From the NCBI GenBank assembly GCA_016180805.1, contig JACPAM010000127.1, positions 1-34,321 on the forward strand: DNA of 34,321 nucleotides. The letters are read 5' to 3'. The notes below the pieces were generated by a model. The model made no database searches. It saw nothing but the letters and a program-made list of their open reading frames with translations, and was not told the origin of the DNA. The translations under genes were made by a program, and so were the position numbers. Source of the DNA: Deltaproteobacteria bacterium (GTDB taxonomy: Bacteria > Desulfobacterota > Binatia > UBA9968). Positions 24,135 through 33,069 of the stretch are shown piece after piece; position 1 is the first letter of the stretch, and each line of letters opens with the position of its first letter.

Positions 24135-25367
24135 ATGAAAGATAAAATTCTCGAGCAGCTGGATAGTGGGCGGCTCATCGAGATTGCCAGGAAATTGGCG
24201 GATACCGTCAGCATCACCGGAGAGGAAAAAGCCGTCGCCGAAATTCTCGGTGGTGAGTTTGAGCGTCTAGGAATGGAAGTCAAATACCAGGAGGTGGAGG
24301 AGGGCAGGCCCAATGTCATCGGCACGCTCAGGGGACCGGGTGATGGTCCGACGCTGATGTTCAACGGCCACATGGATCATTTCGATAATCCCCAGCCGAC
24401 CGAAGTGACCGGAGATCGGATTTATGGTCGCGGCCTGGTCAATATGAAATGCGCGTTTCCGTGCTACATCGTGGCGGTGGAGATGCTTAGGAAAGCCCGC
24501 GTGGAGCTCAAAGGGGATATTGTTATCTCCGGGGTGGTAGGCGAGATCGAAAAGGCCGCGGTCGGAAGGTTCGCAGGAAAAGAATACCGCGGGGCGGGTG
24601 TGGGCGCGAGATACATGATGGATCATGGCGTCACGGCGGATATGTGCATCATCGGCGAGCCCACGGGATTGCACTTGCAGGTCGGCAATGCCGGGCTTAT
24701 CTGGGCGCAGGTGCGGGTGGAGGGCAGGGCGGAGAACTTTGTGATCAAGGCCGGCAGGGTCGCCGAGGCGATTCAGGCTTGGGAGAAAGACTACCAGCAG
24801 AAATACCAGCACCCTTTGATGCTGCCGACGATTCAGATCGGCGCCGTCGAAGGAGGAAACCCCTTCAAACCGGGGACGAGGCCGGTGACCAATCTCTTTG
24901 TCATCGTGAAAACCCTGCCGCGCACGCCTCCCATGGCGATTCAAAGGGAGCTGGAGGCGGTCTGCCAGCGAGTAGAAGAGAAGGAGAAGGATATCAAGAC
25001 CCGGGTCGAGCTTTATCTCTCCACGGACGGCTATGAGATCTCGAAGGAAGAGTACGTGGTGAAAGCGATGGAGCGCGCTCACAGAGAGGTTTTTGGCAAA
25101 GAGATCGACTATGCGGCGCCGAAGCGTTACGGGATTACCAGCGACGGATCGCGGATTGCCGCGTATGGCGTGCCGACGATCACGTACGGGCCGGGCTTCG
25201 GCACGCATCTGGTCGACCCGACGGAGCCGCGGATTGCAGAGTGGGACAACCCGGCCGGGATCAGACGGGGCGTGGGAATCGAGAACATGGCTAACTGCGC
25301 CAGGGTTTACGCCCTTGCCGCTCTGGATATTTGCACCCAAGAAAGGCGCGGGCTTGGACTGAAGTAG
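24135..25367 (+). CDS. M20-family metallohydrolase with altered active site
   Basis: A 410-residue M20 protein (ArgE/DapE/allantoate-hydrolase-like). His79 and Asp81 in NGHMDHF, GEPTG and the C-terminal THLVDPTEP are intact. The bridging-metal motif, normally GRG--DMKGG, reads GRGLVNMKC with Asn103. The usual DEE catalytic motif reads E137-I-E139, so the general-base Glu appears to be Ile. It may therefore use one metal or be a non-hydrolytic paralog. GGGAG lies before ATG 24135. Hydantoin pathways often use an M20 amidase after ring opening, so the position is suggestive. Confidence 0.82.
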   Translation: MKDKILEQLDSGRLIEIARKLADTVSITGEEKAVAEILGGEFERLGMEVKYQEVEEGRPNVIGTLRGPGDGPTLMFNGHMDHFDNPQPTEVTGDRIYGRGLVNMKCAFPCYIVAVEMLRKARVELKGDIVISGVVGEIEKAAVGRFAGKEYRGAGVGARYMMDHGVTADMCIIGEPTGLHLQVGNAGLIWAQVRVEGRAENFVIKAGRVAEAIQAWEKDYQQKYQHPLMLPTIQIGAVEGGNPFKPGTRPVTNLFVIVKTLPRTPPMAIQRELEAVCQRVEEKEKDIKTRVELYLSTDGYEISKEEYVVKAMERAHREVFGKEIDYAAPKRYGITSDGSRIAAYGVPTITYGPGFGTHLVDPTEPRIAEWDNPAGIRRGVGIENMANCARVYALAALDICTQERRGLGLK

Positions 25368-25441
25368 AGTGCGTCGCGGAAGCTCGTCGAGGCGCCGATG
25401 GAAGTGCTGTTTTTGGCCTAAGTGTCAAAGGATGGGTGTAG

Positions 25442-26449
25442 ATGAAAGCTTTTGAGATCAGGGACAAATTCGGTATCGAGGCTCTGGCTTTGGTTGAGCG
25501 GCCGGCACCGGAACCCGGTCCCAAGCAAGTCCTGGTAAGGATGCGAGCGCTGTCGCTCAACTACCGCGATCTTATGATCGTCAAGGGCCTCTATCCCAAT
25601 CTGCGCACGCCTCTGGTCCCCCTTTCCGACGGGGTGGGCGAGGTCGTCGAGCCCGGCGAGGGCGCCACACGATTCAAGAGAGGCCAGCGTGTGGCTGGAA
25701 TTTTTCAGCAAAGGTGGATTTCGGGAAATCTTACTAAAGACAACGCCAGGTCAGCTCTTGGCGGCGATCTGGAGGGAGTCCTCTCCGAGTACGCGCTGTT
25801 CGATGAGGAGGGGCTGGTCTCGGTGCCCGAGCACCTCACCGACATTGAGGCCGCCACGCTTCCGTGCGCTGCCGTGACCGCCTGGAACGCGCTCGTCTGT
25901 GCCGCGCAGGTCAAGCCTGGCGATTCGATACTGGTGCAGGGAACGGGCGGGGTGTCCATTTTCGCATTGCAGTTTGGCAGGCTGCTCGGTGCAAGCGTGA
26001 TCGTTACTTCCAGCAGCGATGAGAAGCTTGAGCGGGCGCGGGGGCTGGGGGCGAGCGGTCTCATTAACTACAAGAAGGTCCCGCAGTGGGACGAAAAGGT
26101 CTTGGAGCTAACCGGTGGCATCGGCGTAGACCATGTTGTGGAAACCGGGGGTGCGGGAACTCTCAATAAGTCGATGCGCTGCGCCAGAATAGGCGGTCAC
26201 ATCAGTCTGATCGGCATTCTTTCCGGCGCTTCTGCGGAAATGCTCGTGCCGCTGGCCTTGGTAAAACAGCTCCGCTTACAGGGGATCTATGTGGGTTCGC
26301 GTGAGATGTTCGAGGCGATGAACCGCGCTATCTCCTTACACCAGCTCCGTCCGGTTGTGGACCGTGTCTTTGCTTTTGAAGAGGCGCGTGAGGCGCTTCG
26401 CTATATGGAGAGCGGCGCCCATTTCGGCAAAATCGCCATCCGTCTGTGA
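25442..26449 (+). CDS. MDR-family NAD(P)-dependent oxidoreductase (quinone-reductase-like)
   Basis: A 335-residue medium-chain dehydrogenase/reductase. The N-terminal GroES-like domain has LSLNYRDLMIVKG and PLSDGVGEVVE. The Rossmann domain has VQGTGGVS near 165-171. Catalytic and structural zinc cysteines are missing, so it is of the zinc-free quinone oxidoreductase kind. It is the last gene of the plus-strand run and converges on the next amidohydrolase. Substrate unknown. Confidence 0.88.
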   Translation: MKAFEIRDKFGIEALALVERPAPEPGPKQVLVRMRALSLNYRDLMIVKGLYPNLRTPLVPLSDGVGEVVEPGEGATRFKRGQRVAGIFQQRWISGNLTKDNARSALGGDLEGVLSEYALFDEEGLVSVPEHLTDIEAATLPCAAVTAWNALVCAAQVKPGDSILVQGTGGVSIFALQFGRLLGASVIVTSSSDEKLERARGLGASGLINYKKVPQWDEKVLELTGGIGVDHVVETGGAGTLNKSMRCARIGGHISLIGILSGASAEMLVPLALVKQLRLQGIYVGSREMFEAMNRAISLHQLRPVVDRVFAFEEAREALRYMESGAHFGKIAIRL

Positions 26450-26481
26450 AGACTTCATCCCCTCCCTTCCAATCGAAGGTG

Positions 26482-26510
26482 ACTCAAAACTCAAAACTCT
26501 GGACTCGAAA
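26482..26510. repeat. Seven-base periodic array ACTCNNN
   Basis: ACTC begins at 26482, 26489, 26496 and 26503, with a partial fifth unit at 26510, an exact 7-base period. The first units are ACTCAAA. It lies in the 61-base gap between convergent genes. It resembles the 7-base array at 33069-33140 in period and in lying at gene ends, but there is no inverted half. Confidence 0.7.
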
Positions 26511-27908
26511 CTATTCAATCGGCCAGCGGGGCTCGATCTTATAGGGCAGCTTCGCCACGATTTTCGAAGCGGCCTCCTGCGCCCGGCTTAATACGCGGTC
26601 GACATCGATCGTGAGGATCTTCCGATTTTCCATCACGACCTTGCCGTCGATGATCGAGGTCTCCACGTCCGCGCCCTCACCGGAATAAACGAGATTCGGG
26701 ACGATCGAGAAATCGTGCATCGGGATCCAGTTCGAGCGCCGGGTCTCGACGATGATCAAATCGGCCTTCTTGCCCTTTTCCAGCGAGCCGATCTCTTTTT
26801 CCCACTGGAGCGCCCTTGCCCCATCGATGGTGGCCATCTCCAGCGCCTTCTCTGGGGGGATCAGGTCCGGGATCAGGCGGATCTCTTTGTGGACCGTGGC
26901 GACTTCGTACATGGTGCGGAACATGTCCAGGCTATTATTGGCCGTGCTGGAGTCACAACCCATCGCGACGGTTATTCCCATCTCCAGCATTTCCGGGAAT
27001 TTACCGATGACGGCAGCGCCGTAGGCCCCGTGAAGCGTTGCCCCGGGGTTATGACAGATCTTCGTATCATGCTCCTTGAGCATTCTCACTTCCTCGTCGG
27101 TAAGGACCGCCATGTGCGTCAGGAGCCAGTTCGGCTGGAGCACGCCGAGCTTGTTCATGTAGGCGATGGTGGTCATTCCGGTCTTTCGACGCACCCATTC
27201 GACCTGGTCCTTGTTGACCGCTGCGTGCATCTGGACGAGCACTCCGTCCCGCTCCGCCGCTTGCTTGATCCGAAGATAGAGTGCCTCCGTCACGTTCGGC
27301 TCGACCCGGAGGGCGTACGAGGCGCGAATCCGGCCGTTCTCTTTGCCGTGCCAGTCCCGAACCAACTTTTCCTCAACCTTCATCGTCTCTTCGGTTGAGA
27401 GCTTGCCGAGGAGCCCATCGGGCAGCGGCCGGTCCTGGCTCCACTGGTCCATCCCGGCCCATGAAACGATGCCGCGCATCCCGCTTTCGACGAAGGCCCG
27501 GGCAACATTGTCCATCTTGTAGCCCCCCGGATCGGCTCCGGCGGTGGTGCCGGTCCGAATCATCTCCGCGCAGCAGAGGATGGCGCTGAGATAGGTGTAT
27601 TCGTCACTTTGGTTCAGCACCGTCTCGTACGGATAGATGCGATCGTAGCACCAGGCGATGAGATCCACGTCGTCGCCCAACCCGCGTGACAGCATCTGGA
27701 CATTGTGGATGTGGGCGTCCACGAGCCCGGGCATGACGATGCGGTCTTTGGCATCAAAGACCTTGTCCGCCGGGAAATTTTTCAAGGCGTCGGTCTTGCC
27801 GACGTCCACGATGCGATCGTTTTCGATAGCCACCGCGCCGTCCTTGATGATTCTACGGCGCGGGTCCATGGTGATCACGGTGCCGTTTTTGACGAGAATT
27901 TTTGCCAT
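26511..27908 (-). CDS. Atz/Trz-type amidohydrolase, second copy
   Basis: A 465-residue relative of the gene at 22715, in the minus direction. H66-I-H68 (VDAHIHN), VQMHAAV, LLTHMAVL and the metal Asp in GCDSSTANN are visible, as is HNPGATLHG. Sequence is clearly different from 22715, so substrate may also differ. ATG 27908 is preceded by AAGGAG and a promoter at 27933-27960. It ends at the periodic array and faces the MDR gene tail to tail. Confidence 0.88.
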   Translation of the reverse strand: MAKILVKNGTVITMDPRRRIIKDGAVAIENDRIVDVGKTDALKNFPADKVFDAKDRIVMPGLVDAHIHNVQMLSRGLGDDVDLIAWCYDRIYPYETVLNQSDEYTYLSAILCCAEMIRTGTTAGADPGGYKMDNVARAFVESGMRGIVSWAGMDQWSQDRPLPDGLLGKLSTEETMKVEEKLVRDWHGKENGRIRASYALRVEPNVTEALYLRIKQAAERDGVLVQMHAAVNKDQVEWVRRKTGMTTIAYMNKLGVLQPNWLLTHMAVLTDEEVRMLKEHDTKICHNPGATLHGAYGAAVIGKFPEMLEMGITVAMGCDSSTANNSLDMFRTMYEVATVHKEIRLIPDLIPPEKALEMATIDGARALQWEKEIGSLEKGKKADLIIVETRRSNWIPMHDFSIVPNLVYSGEGADVETSIIDGKVVMENRKILTIDVDRVLSRAQEAASKIVAKLPYKIEPRWPIE

Positions 27909-27932
27909 AGCTAAACTCCTTTCTCTTCGGCG

Positions 27933-27960
27933 ACTATCATATAAAAAACTTGGATGTCAA
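27933..27960 (-). promoter_or_regulatory. Sigma70-type promoter of the second Atz/Trz gene
   Basis: On the minus strand, TTGACA (27960-27955) and GATAGT (27938-27933) are separated by 16 bases and lie 25 bases upstream of ATG 27908. An AT-rich stretch TTTTTTATAT fills the spacer. The divergent LLM gene starts 113 bases to the right. Confidence 0.55.
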
Positions 27961-28072
27961 CGCCCCTGGTAGCCTTGCGGTTGATCATGAAGGCGGCTTG
28001 GGGTAACCTAACAGTTTTTCGGGGCTCGGCAAGGGCCCCGGATTGAGAAGAACCGGATAGAAGGAGATAAAC

Positions 28073-29080
28073 ATGGCAAGGGTAGGTTTTGCGCTCGGTT
28101 ATGGGAAGTTTACGAACGCAAGGCAAATCGCGACCCTGATGGAGCAGGCGGAGGAGCGCGGCTACGAGATGGCTTTTTTTTCCGAGACCATCGAGCTCAT
28201 GCGCGACTCGGTTAGTTGTCTCGCCGCCATCGGGTTGGCGACCAGAAAATTGATCCTGGGAACCACGCAGATCGTGCGCTTGCGGAGCGCCGTGTGCATG
28301 GCCCAGACCCTGGCCACGCTCGATGAGCTCACCGAAGGGCGAATGACGCTCGCTCCGGGCGCGTGCACCAAGAGCCATGCTCGGGTCCATGCCGTTGAGC
28401 CCACCGATCCGCCCTCAACTCTCAAAGAGTACATCGAATCGATTCGGTTGCTTCTCTCCGGTGAAAAGGTTTCCTATCACGGGCAGGTCGTGAAGTTCGA
28501 CAATGTTGGCTTGGGGTGGAAACCCATCCGAAAGGATATCCCGATCTATGTCCCGGCAACCAGCCGGACGGGGCTGAGGCTGGCCGGGCAGCTCGCAGAC
28601 GGCGTGGTGTTGAATGCGGTCTGCTCTCCCGAGTATACGGTCAACGCTTTGAAGATCATCCGGAAGGCGGCTGAAGAGGCAGGCCGGGATCTATCCAAGT
28701 TCGAGGTGGCACAGCTCATCAACTGCTCCGTCGAGGATGATCACAAAAAGGCGCTGGACGAAATCCGCTGGGAGGTCGCCACCAAGCTCGATCCCATCCA
28801 ATTGCCCTTTATCGCTGGCCCCAAGATGCGGGTGGGAGAGCCGTACATCAGGAAAGAAGACATCCCGATTTTTGAAAAGGCGCACGCCGAAGGCGGCATG
28901 CAAGGGCTGATCAAGGCCATCCCGGACTCTTACGTGGAAGGGATGACCGCGAGCGGCACCCCGGACGAGGTAAAGAAGCGGGTCCAGCAGTACCGCGACG
29001 CAGGCGTCAAGATTCCTTTGCTCCGCCCGGCAGCGATGCATCAGACCCAGCGCCTCATCGACCTGTTTGCCCAGAGTTAG
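28073..29080 (+). CDS. LLM-class flavin-dependent oxidoreductase
   Basis: A 335-residue luciferase-like monooxygenase/reductase of the F420- or FMN-dependent type. MARVGFALGYGKF, ILGTTQIVRLRSAV, TLATLDELTEGRMTLAPGA and IPIYVPATSRTGLRLAGQLA match methylene-H4MPT-reductase-like members. GAAGGAGA lies before ATG 28073. Oxidative attack on a ring or C-N bond before hydrolysis by the surrounding enzymes is a reasonable but unproved role. A 9-base periodic inverted array follows. Confidence 0.88.
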   Translation: MARVGFALGYGKFTNARQIATLMEQAEERGYEMAFFSETIELMRDSVSCLAAIGLATRKLILGTTQIVRLRSAVCMAQTLATLDELTEGRMTLAPGACTKSHARVHAVEPTDPPSTLKEYIESIRLLLSGEKVSYHGQVVKFDNVGLGWKPIRKDIPIYVPATSRTGLRLAGQLADGVVLNAVCSPEYTVNALKIIRKAAEEAGRDLSKFEVAQLINCSVEDDHKKALDEIRWEVATKLDPIQLPFIAGPKMRVGEPYIRKEDIPIFEKAHAEGGMQGLIKAIPDSYVEGMTASGTPDEVKKRVQQYRDAGVKIPLLRPAAMHQTQRLIDLFAQS

Positions 29081-29102
29081 AAAGGCAACGGGCATGAGGC
29101 CC

Positions 29103-29174
29103 TTGAACGATTTGAACAATTTGAACGTTTTGAACGAATGGGTTCAAGCCGTTCAACCGCTTTGCTTCGTTCAA
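29103..29174. repeat. Nine-base periodic array that inverts at its centre
   Basis: TTGAAC begins at 29103, 29112, 29121 and 29130, a strict 9-base period. After a short centre the complement GTTCAA occurs at 29142, 29151 and 29169, on the same 9-base lattice with a decayed unit at 29160. The array can fold into a hairpin with repeated registers. It sits between the LLM gene and hyuA. Outer GGCAAC (29084-29089) and GTTGC followed by five T (29180-29189) could add a terminator. Confidence 0.75.
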
Positions 29175-29210
29175 CGACTGTTGCTTTTTGCCTGATAGCC
29201 GAGAGCTCCC

Positions 29211-31286
29211 ATGTATCGTGTTGGCGTAGACATTGGCGGCACCTTCACCGACCTGTTGCTCGTCGGTGAGGACAGGCGCGCCACCATCCATAAAACGCTG
29301 ACTACTCCCGGGGATCCGAGCCAGGCGGTTGAAACCGCGCTCAGCCAGGCGCTTGGGGAAGGGATGGCGAACGCCCGCGAGCGCGGGACTCTGGTTCACG
29401 GCACGACCCTGGTCACCAACGCGATCATCGAGCGGAAAGGGGCTCCCACGGCGCTTCTTACCACTGCCGGGTTCCGCGATGCGCTCGAGATCGGCCGGGA
29501 GCACCGCTACGAGCTTTACGACTTGAACCTGGAGTTCCCCAAACCTCTCGTGCCGAGGTATCTGCGTTTCGACGTTCCGGAACGGATCGCCGCCGACGGC
29601 AGCCTGCTCCAGCCTCTCGACGAAGGCTTTGTGCGACGATTGGTTGCCGAATTGCGCGATAAAGGGATCCGAGCCATCGCCGTTTCCTACCTCAACAGCT
29701 TCCGCAATCCCGCGCACGAGCGACGCACCGCGGAGATCATTGCCGAGGTGGCGCCGAGGATTCGGGTTTCCCTGAGCTCCGAAGTCGTTGCCGAAATCCG
29801 CGAGTTCCAGCGCACCAGCACGACGGCGGCGAATGTCTACGTCCAGGAGCGGGTCGCTAACTACGTTGAAGAGCTGCGCCACCGATTGGATCGCATCGGG
29901 TTCAAGGGGAGCTTTTTCGTCATGCTCTCAAGCGGCGGTATCGCCACCGCTGAGACCGCGGCGCGCTTTCCGGTGCGTCTTTTGGAATCCGGTCCGGCGG
30001 CGGGCGCTCTTGCGGCGGCCCATCTGGGAGCCCGCGCGGGCTATCCGGATCTGCTTTCCTTCGACATGGGCGGAACCACCGCCAAGCTGTGCGCGGTAGA
30101 GGATGGGCGGCCGCTCAAGACGCACGAGTTCGAGGTCGATCGGGTATACCGATTCCGGCGCGGCAGCGGCCTTCCGATCAAGATCCCGGTGATCGATATG
30201 ATCGAGATCGGCGCTGGCGGAGGAAGCATCGCCCGCGTCGACGCGCTCGGCCTTTTGAAAGTTGGTCCGGAAAGCGCCGGAGCGGAGCCTGGTCCCGCAT
30301 GCTACGGTGGGGGAGGCAGCGAGCCGACCGTTACCGATGCGGATCTCGTGCTCGGCTATCTCGATCCCGGCTATTTCCTGGGCGGCAGGATGCTTCTCGA
30401 CTTGGAAGCGGCGCGCTTGGCCCTTTCCCGTCTCGCGAAGCGGCTTGGCCTGACGGTCGAAGAGGTCGCCTGGGGCATTCATCAGATCGTCAACGAGAAC
30501 ATGGCCAATGCGGCGCGCACTCACCTCGGCGAGCGAGGGAAAGACCCTCGCCGTCTTCCCCTCTACGCGTTTGGAGGCGCCGGGCCGGTTCACGGCTACT
30601 GGGTGGCAGAAATCCTCCACCTCCCCGCGCTCATTTCGCCGTTCGGCGCCGGAGTAGGATCCACCTTTGGTCTGCTCGCAGCGCCGCTGGCCTTCGACTT
30701 CGTGCGCAGCGCTTATAGCCGCCTCGATAACCTTCAGTGGCAAAGCGTCAATGCGCTCCTGGCCGACATGGCTGAAGAAGGGCGCGGGATTCTCGAGGGC
30801 TCTGGGCTTGCCGGCGCGGAGATCTCCTACGAGCGCAGCGCCGAGATGCGCTTCGTCGGCCAGGGACATGAGGTCTCAGTGCCCCTCCCGAATGGCGTGC
30901 TCGGACAAGAGCACCTTCCCGAGGTGGCGTCTACATTCGACCACGTTTATCGTACGCTCTACGGGCGCAAGGGTCCGGATGTACCGCTCGAAGTGATCAA
31001 CTGGCGCGTCGTGGCGAGCGGGCCGCGGCCCGATACGGATTTCCATCTGGCTGAGGTAGCCTCCAGCCGGGACCGCGCCCTCAAGGGCAAACGGCCGGCC
31101 TACTTCCCGGAGTTTGGCCGCTACCTGGATACCCCAGTCTATGACCGATATGCGCTGAAGCCCGGTGAGGTCTTCGTGGGCCCGGCGATTGTCGAAGAGC
31201 GCGAGTCGACACTGGTGATCGGCCCCCGTGGGCGGGCAGAAGTGGACCAGTGGCTCAATGTCATCGTGAGGTTCGACCATGAGTGA
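29211..31286 (+). CDS. hyuA: Hydantoinase/oxoprolinase A subunit
   Basis: A 691-residue HyuA-type protein with normal length. The N-terminal ASKHA-like motif DIGGTFTD is at 7-14, and a second nucleotide-binding motif DMGGTTAK lies near 284-291. PALISPFGAGVGSTFGLLA and GPAIVEERESTLV are family features. HyuA/HyuB complexes open N-methylhydantoin or oxoproline, or carboxylate ketones, using ATP. Stop overlaps hyuB by eight bases. The neighbours (LLM, amidohydrolases) favour cyclic amides, but the exact reaction is not readable. Confidence 0.92.
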   Translation: MYRVGVDIGGTFTDLLLVGEDRRATIHKTLTTPGDPSQAVETALSQALGEGMANARERGTLVHGTTLVTNAIIERKGAPTALLTTAGFRDALEIGREHRYELYDLNLEFPKPLVPRYLRFDVPERIAADGSLLQPLDEGFVRRLVAELRDKGIRAIAVSYLNSFRNPAHERRTAEIIAEVAPRIRVSLSSEVVAEIREFQRTSTTAANVYVQERVANYVEELRHRLDRIGFKGSFFVMLSSGGIATAETAARFPVRLLESGPAAGALAAAHLGARAGYPDLLSFDMGGTTAKLCAVEDGRPLKTHEFEVDRVYRFRRGSGLPIKIPVIDMIEIGAGGGSIARVDALGLLKVGPESAGAEPGPACYGGGGSEPTVTDADLVLGYLDPGYFLGGRMLLDLEAARLALSRLAKRLGLTVEEVAWGIHQIVNENMANAARTHLGERGKDPRRLPLYAFGGAGPVHGYWVAEILHLPALISPFGAGVGSTFGLLAAPLAFDFVRSAYSRLDNLQWQSVNALLADMAEEGRGILEGSGLAGAEISYERSAEMRFVGQGHEVSVPLPNGVLGQEHLPEVASTFDHVYRTLYGRKGPDVPLEVINWRVVASGPRPDTDFHLAEVASSRDRALKGKRPAYFPEFGRYLDTPVYDRYALKPGEVFVGPAIVEERESTLVIGPRGRAEVDQWLNVIVRFDHE

Positions 31287-33069
31287 GATCCTTCGACAAG
31301 GCTCAGGACAGGCCCTTCGGCCAGGCTCAGGCCAGGCCCTTCGAGTAGGCTCAGGGCAGGCCATCGATCCGGTAACGCTTGAGGTCATTTGGAACCGGCT
31401 GCTATCGGTCGCCAACGAGCAGCAGGACGCGCTCATGCGCACGGCGTTCAGCACGATCGTGCGGGAGAGCCAGGACCTCGCCTGCGGTGTCTTTGACACT
31501 AAGGGGCGCATGATCGCGCAATCGATCAGCGGCACGCCCGGCCATATCAACGCCATGGCGACCTCGATGCGCCATTTTCTCGCTGCCTTTCCGCCCGAGA
31601 CCCTGGCCCCCGGCGACGTGCTCATCACCAATGATCCGTGGATGACCGCGGGCCAGATCAATGACATCACGATTACCACGCCGATCTTCAAAGGCGGGCG
31701 CATGGTGGCTTTGTTCGCCAATACCTGCCACGCCGCGGACATCGGGGGCCGGATCCTTTCGGCGGAAGCGCGCGAAGTCTACGAAGAGGGACTGCGCCTT
31801 CCCATTATGAAGGTTTTCGACCGTGGTGAGCCGAACCGCATTCTGCTTGAGATTATTCGCGCGAACGTGCGTCAGCCCGACGAGGTCGTGGGAGATCTTC
31901 ATGCCCAGGCGGCCTGCAACGACGCGGGAGGGCGTGCCCTTCTGGAGATGATGGAGGAGTTCGGCCTCGATGACATCGACATGGTGGCCGAGGAGATCGT
32001 GTGTCGCTCCGAAGCGGCAGTGAGGGCCAAGATCCGTGAATTGCCCGCCGGGGAGTGGCACAGCGAGACCCGGGGCGACGGTTTCGAAGAGCCCATCGTG
32101 ATCCGGTGCGCGGTTCGCATCGCCGGCGAGGAGATCTTCATCGACTTCGCCGGCTCCTCGCCGCAGAGTACCCGGGGCATCAACGTGGTTCTCAACTACA
32201 CCCATGCCTACGCGAGCTTCGCGGTCAAGGCGGCGATCTACCCCGATGTGCCGCACAACGAGGGGAGCTTTCGACCGGTCGAGGTGATCGCGCCTGCGGG
32301 GAGCATTTTAAATGCGCTGGATCCGGCGCCAGTGGCTAGCCGCCAGGCCGTGGGCCACTTCGTGCCCAGCGCCATTTTTGCCGCCCTGGCCGGCGCTTTG
32401 CCCGGTCGCCTCATGGCGCCCGGCGCCGATCCGATCTGGCTGAGCGTCTGGCGGGGTCAGAACCCGCCTTTTACCATCACGATTTTTCAAGTGGGAGGCA
32501 CGGGTGCGCGTCCAACAAGGGACGGGCTAAGCGCCGTGGGTTTTCCCAGCGGCGTTGCGGGAGTGCCCGCGGAGGTGATCGAAAGCCTCTCGCCGATCGT
32601 GATGCGGCGCCGCCAGCTCTGGCCGGACTCCGGTGGCGCCGGGGCCTGGCGCGGCGGTTTGGGGCAGCTCACGGAATTCGCCCGGCGCGGGGAGGGGCGT
32701 TGGAGCGTGAGTTGCATTGTCGACCGGACCCGATATGCGGCTGCTGGTCTTTTGGGAGGGAAAGCCGGTATGGCCGGAGAGCTCGTTTTGGACAGCGGCG
32801 ATCGGCCAAACCCCAAGATGCTCCTCGACTTAAAGCACGACCAGTATGTGTGCTTGAATACTCCCGGAGGCGGCGGCTACGGCGATTCCTTCGAGCGCGA
32901 TCCTGAGCTTGTCCGCCAGGATGTGATCTTCGGCTATGTGAGTCCCGAGGGAGCCGCCAGGGACTACGGTGTCGTGGTTCGCTTCACGGGAAGCGAGGAA
33001 GAATTGGTTCGACTCCCGCAACAATGGGTGATCGATGAGGCGGCCACCGCCGCGTTGCGGCGGAAGTAG
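31279..33069 (+). CDS. hyuB: Hydantoinase/oxoprolinase B subunit with repeat-expanded N-terminus
   Basis: A 596-residue HyuB-type protein. Family sequence begins at IDPVTLEVIWNRLLSVANEQ (about residue 31), where HyuB proteins normally start. Before it are three 8-residue units LRxGSGQA coded by a 24-bp DNA repeat. ITNDPWMTAGQINDITI and PGGGGYGDSFERD are hallmark family segments. ATG 31279 has GAGG seven bases upstream inside hyuA; no later start codon exists before the family sequence, so the repeats are part of the protein. Confidence 0.9.
   Translation: MSEILRQGSGQALRPGSGQALRVGSGQAIDPVTLEVIWNRLLSVANEQQDALMRTAFSTIVRESQDLACGVFDTKGRMIAQSISGTPGHINAMATSMRHFLAAFPPETLAPGDVLITNDPWMTAGQINDITITTPIFKGGRMVALFANTCHAADIGGRILSAEAREVYEEGLRLPIMKVFDRGEPNRILLEIIRANVRQPDEVVGDLHAQAACNDAGGRALLEMMEEFGLDDIDMVAEEIVCRSEAAVRAKIRELPAGEWHSETRGDGFEEPIVIRCAVRIAGEEIFIDFAGSSPQSTRGINVVLNYTHAYASFAVKAAIYPDVPHNEGSFRPVEVIAPAGSILNALDPAPVASRQAVGHFVPSAIFAALAGALPGRLMAPGADPIWLSVWRGQNPPFTITIFQVGGTGARPTRDGLSAVGFPSGVAGVPAEVIESLSPIVMRRRQLWPDSGGAGAWRGGLGQLTEFARRGEGRWSVSCIVDRTRYAAAGLLGGKAGMAGELVLDSGDRPNPKMLLDLKHDQYVCLNTPGGGGYGDSFERDPELVRQDVIFGYVSPEGAARDYGVVVRFTGSEEELVRLPQQWVIDEAATAALRRK
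31290..31360 (+). repeat. Three in-frame copies of a 24-bp interspersed repeat
   Basis: Units at 31290-31312, 31314-31336 and 31338-31360 share CCTTCG...AGGCTCAGG.CAGG with a 24-base period. The unit resembles the CCTTCGAC-type interspersed repeat seen in many environmental genomes. Eight codons per unit keep the hyuB frame open. No copy was seen elsewhere in this window. Confidence 0.8.

Noticed and set aside
24267-25340. 357-residue minus-strand frame opposite the M20 gene
   Set aside because: It is a histidine- and arginine-rich shadow of a well-supported gene.
30089-30718. 209-residue plus-strand frame inside hyuA
   Set aside because: It is an arginine- and serine-rich out-of-frame shadow.
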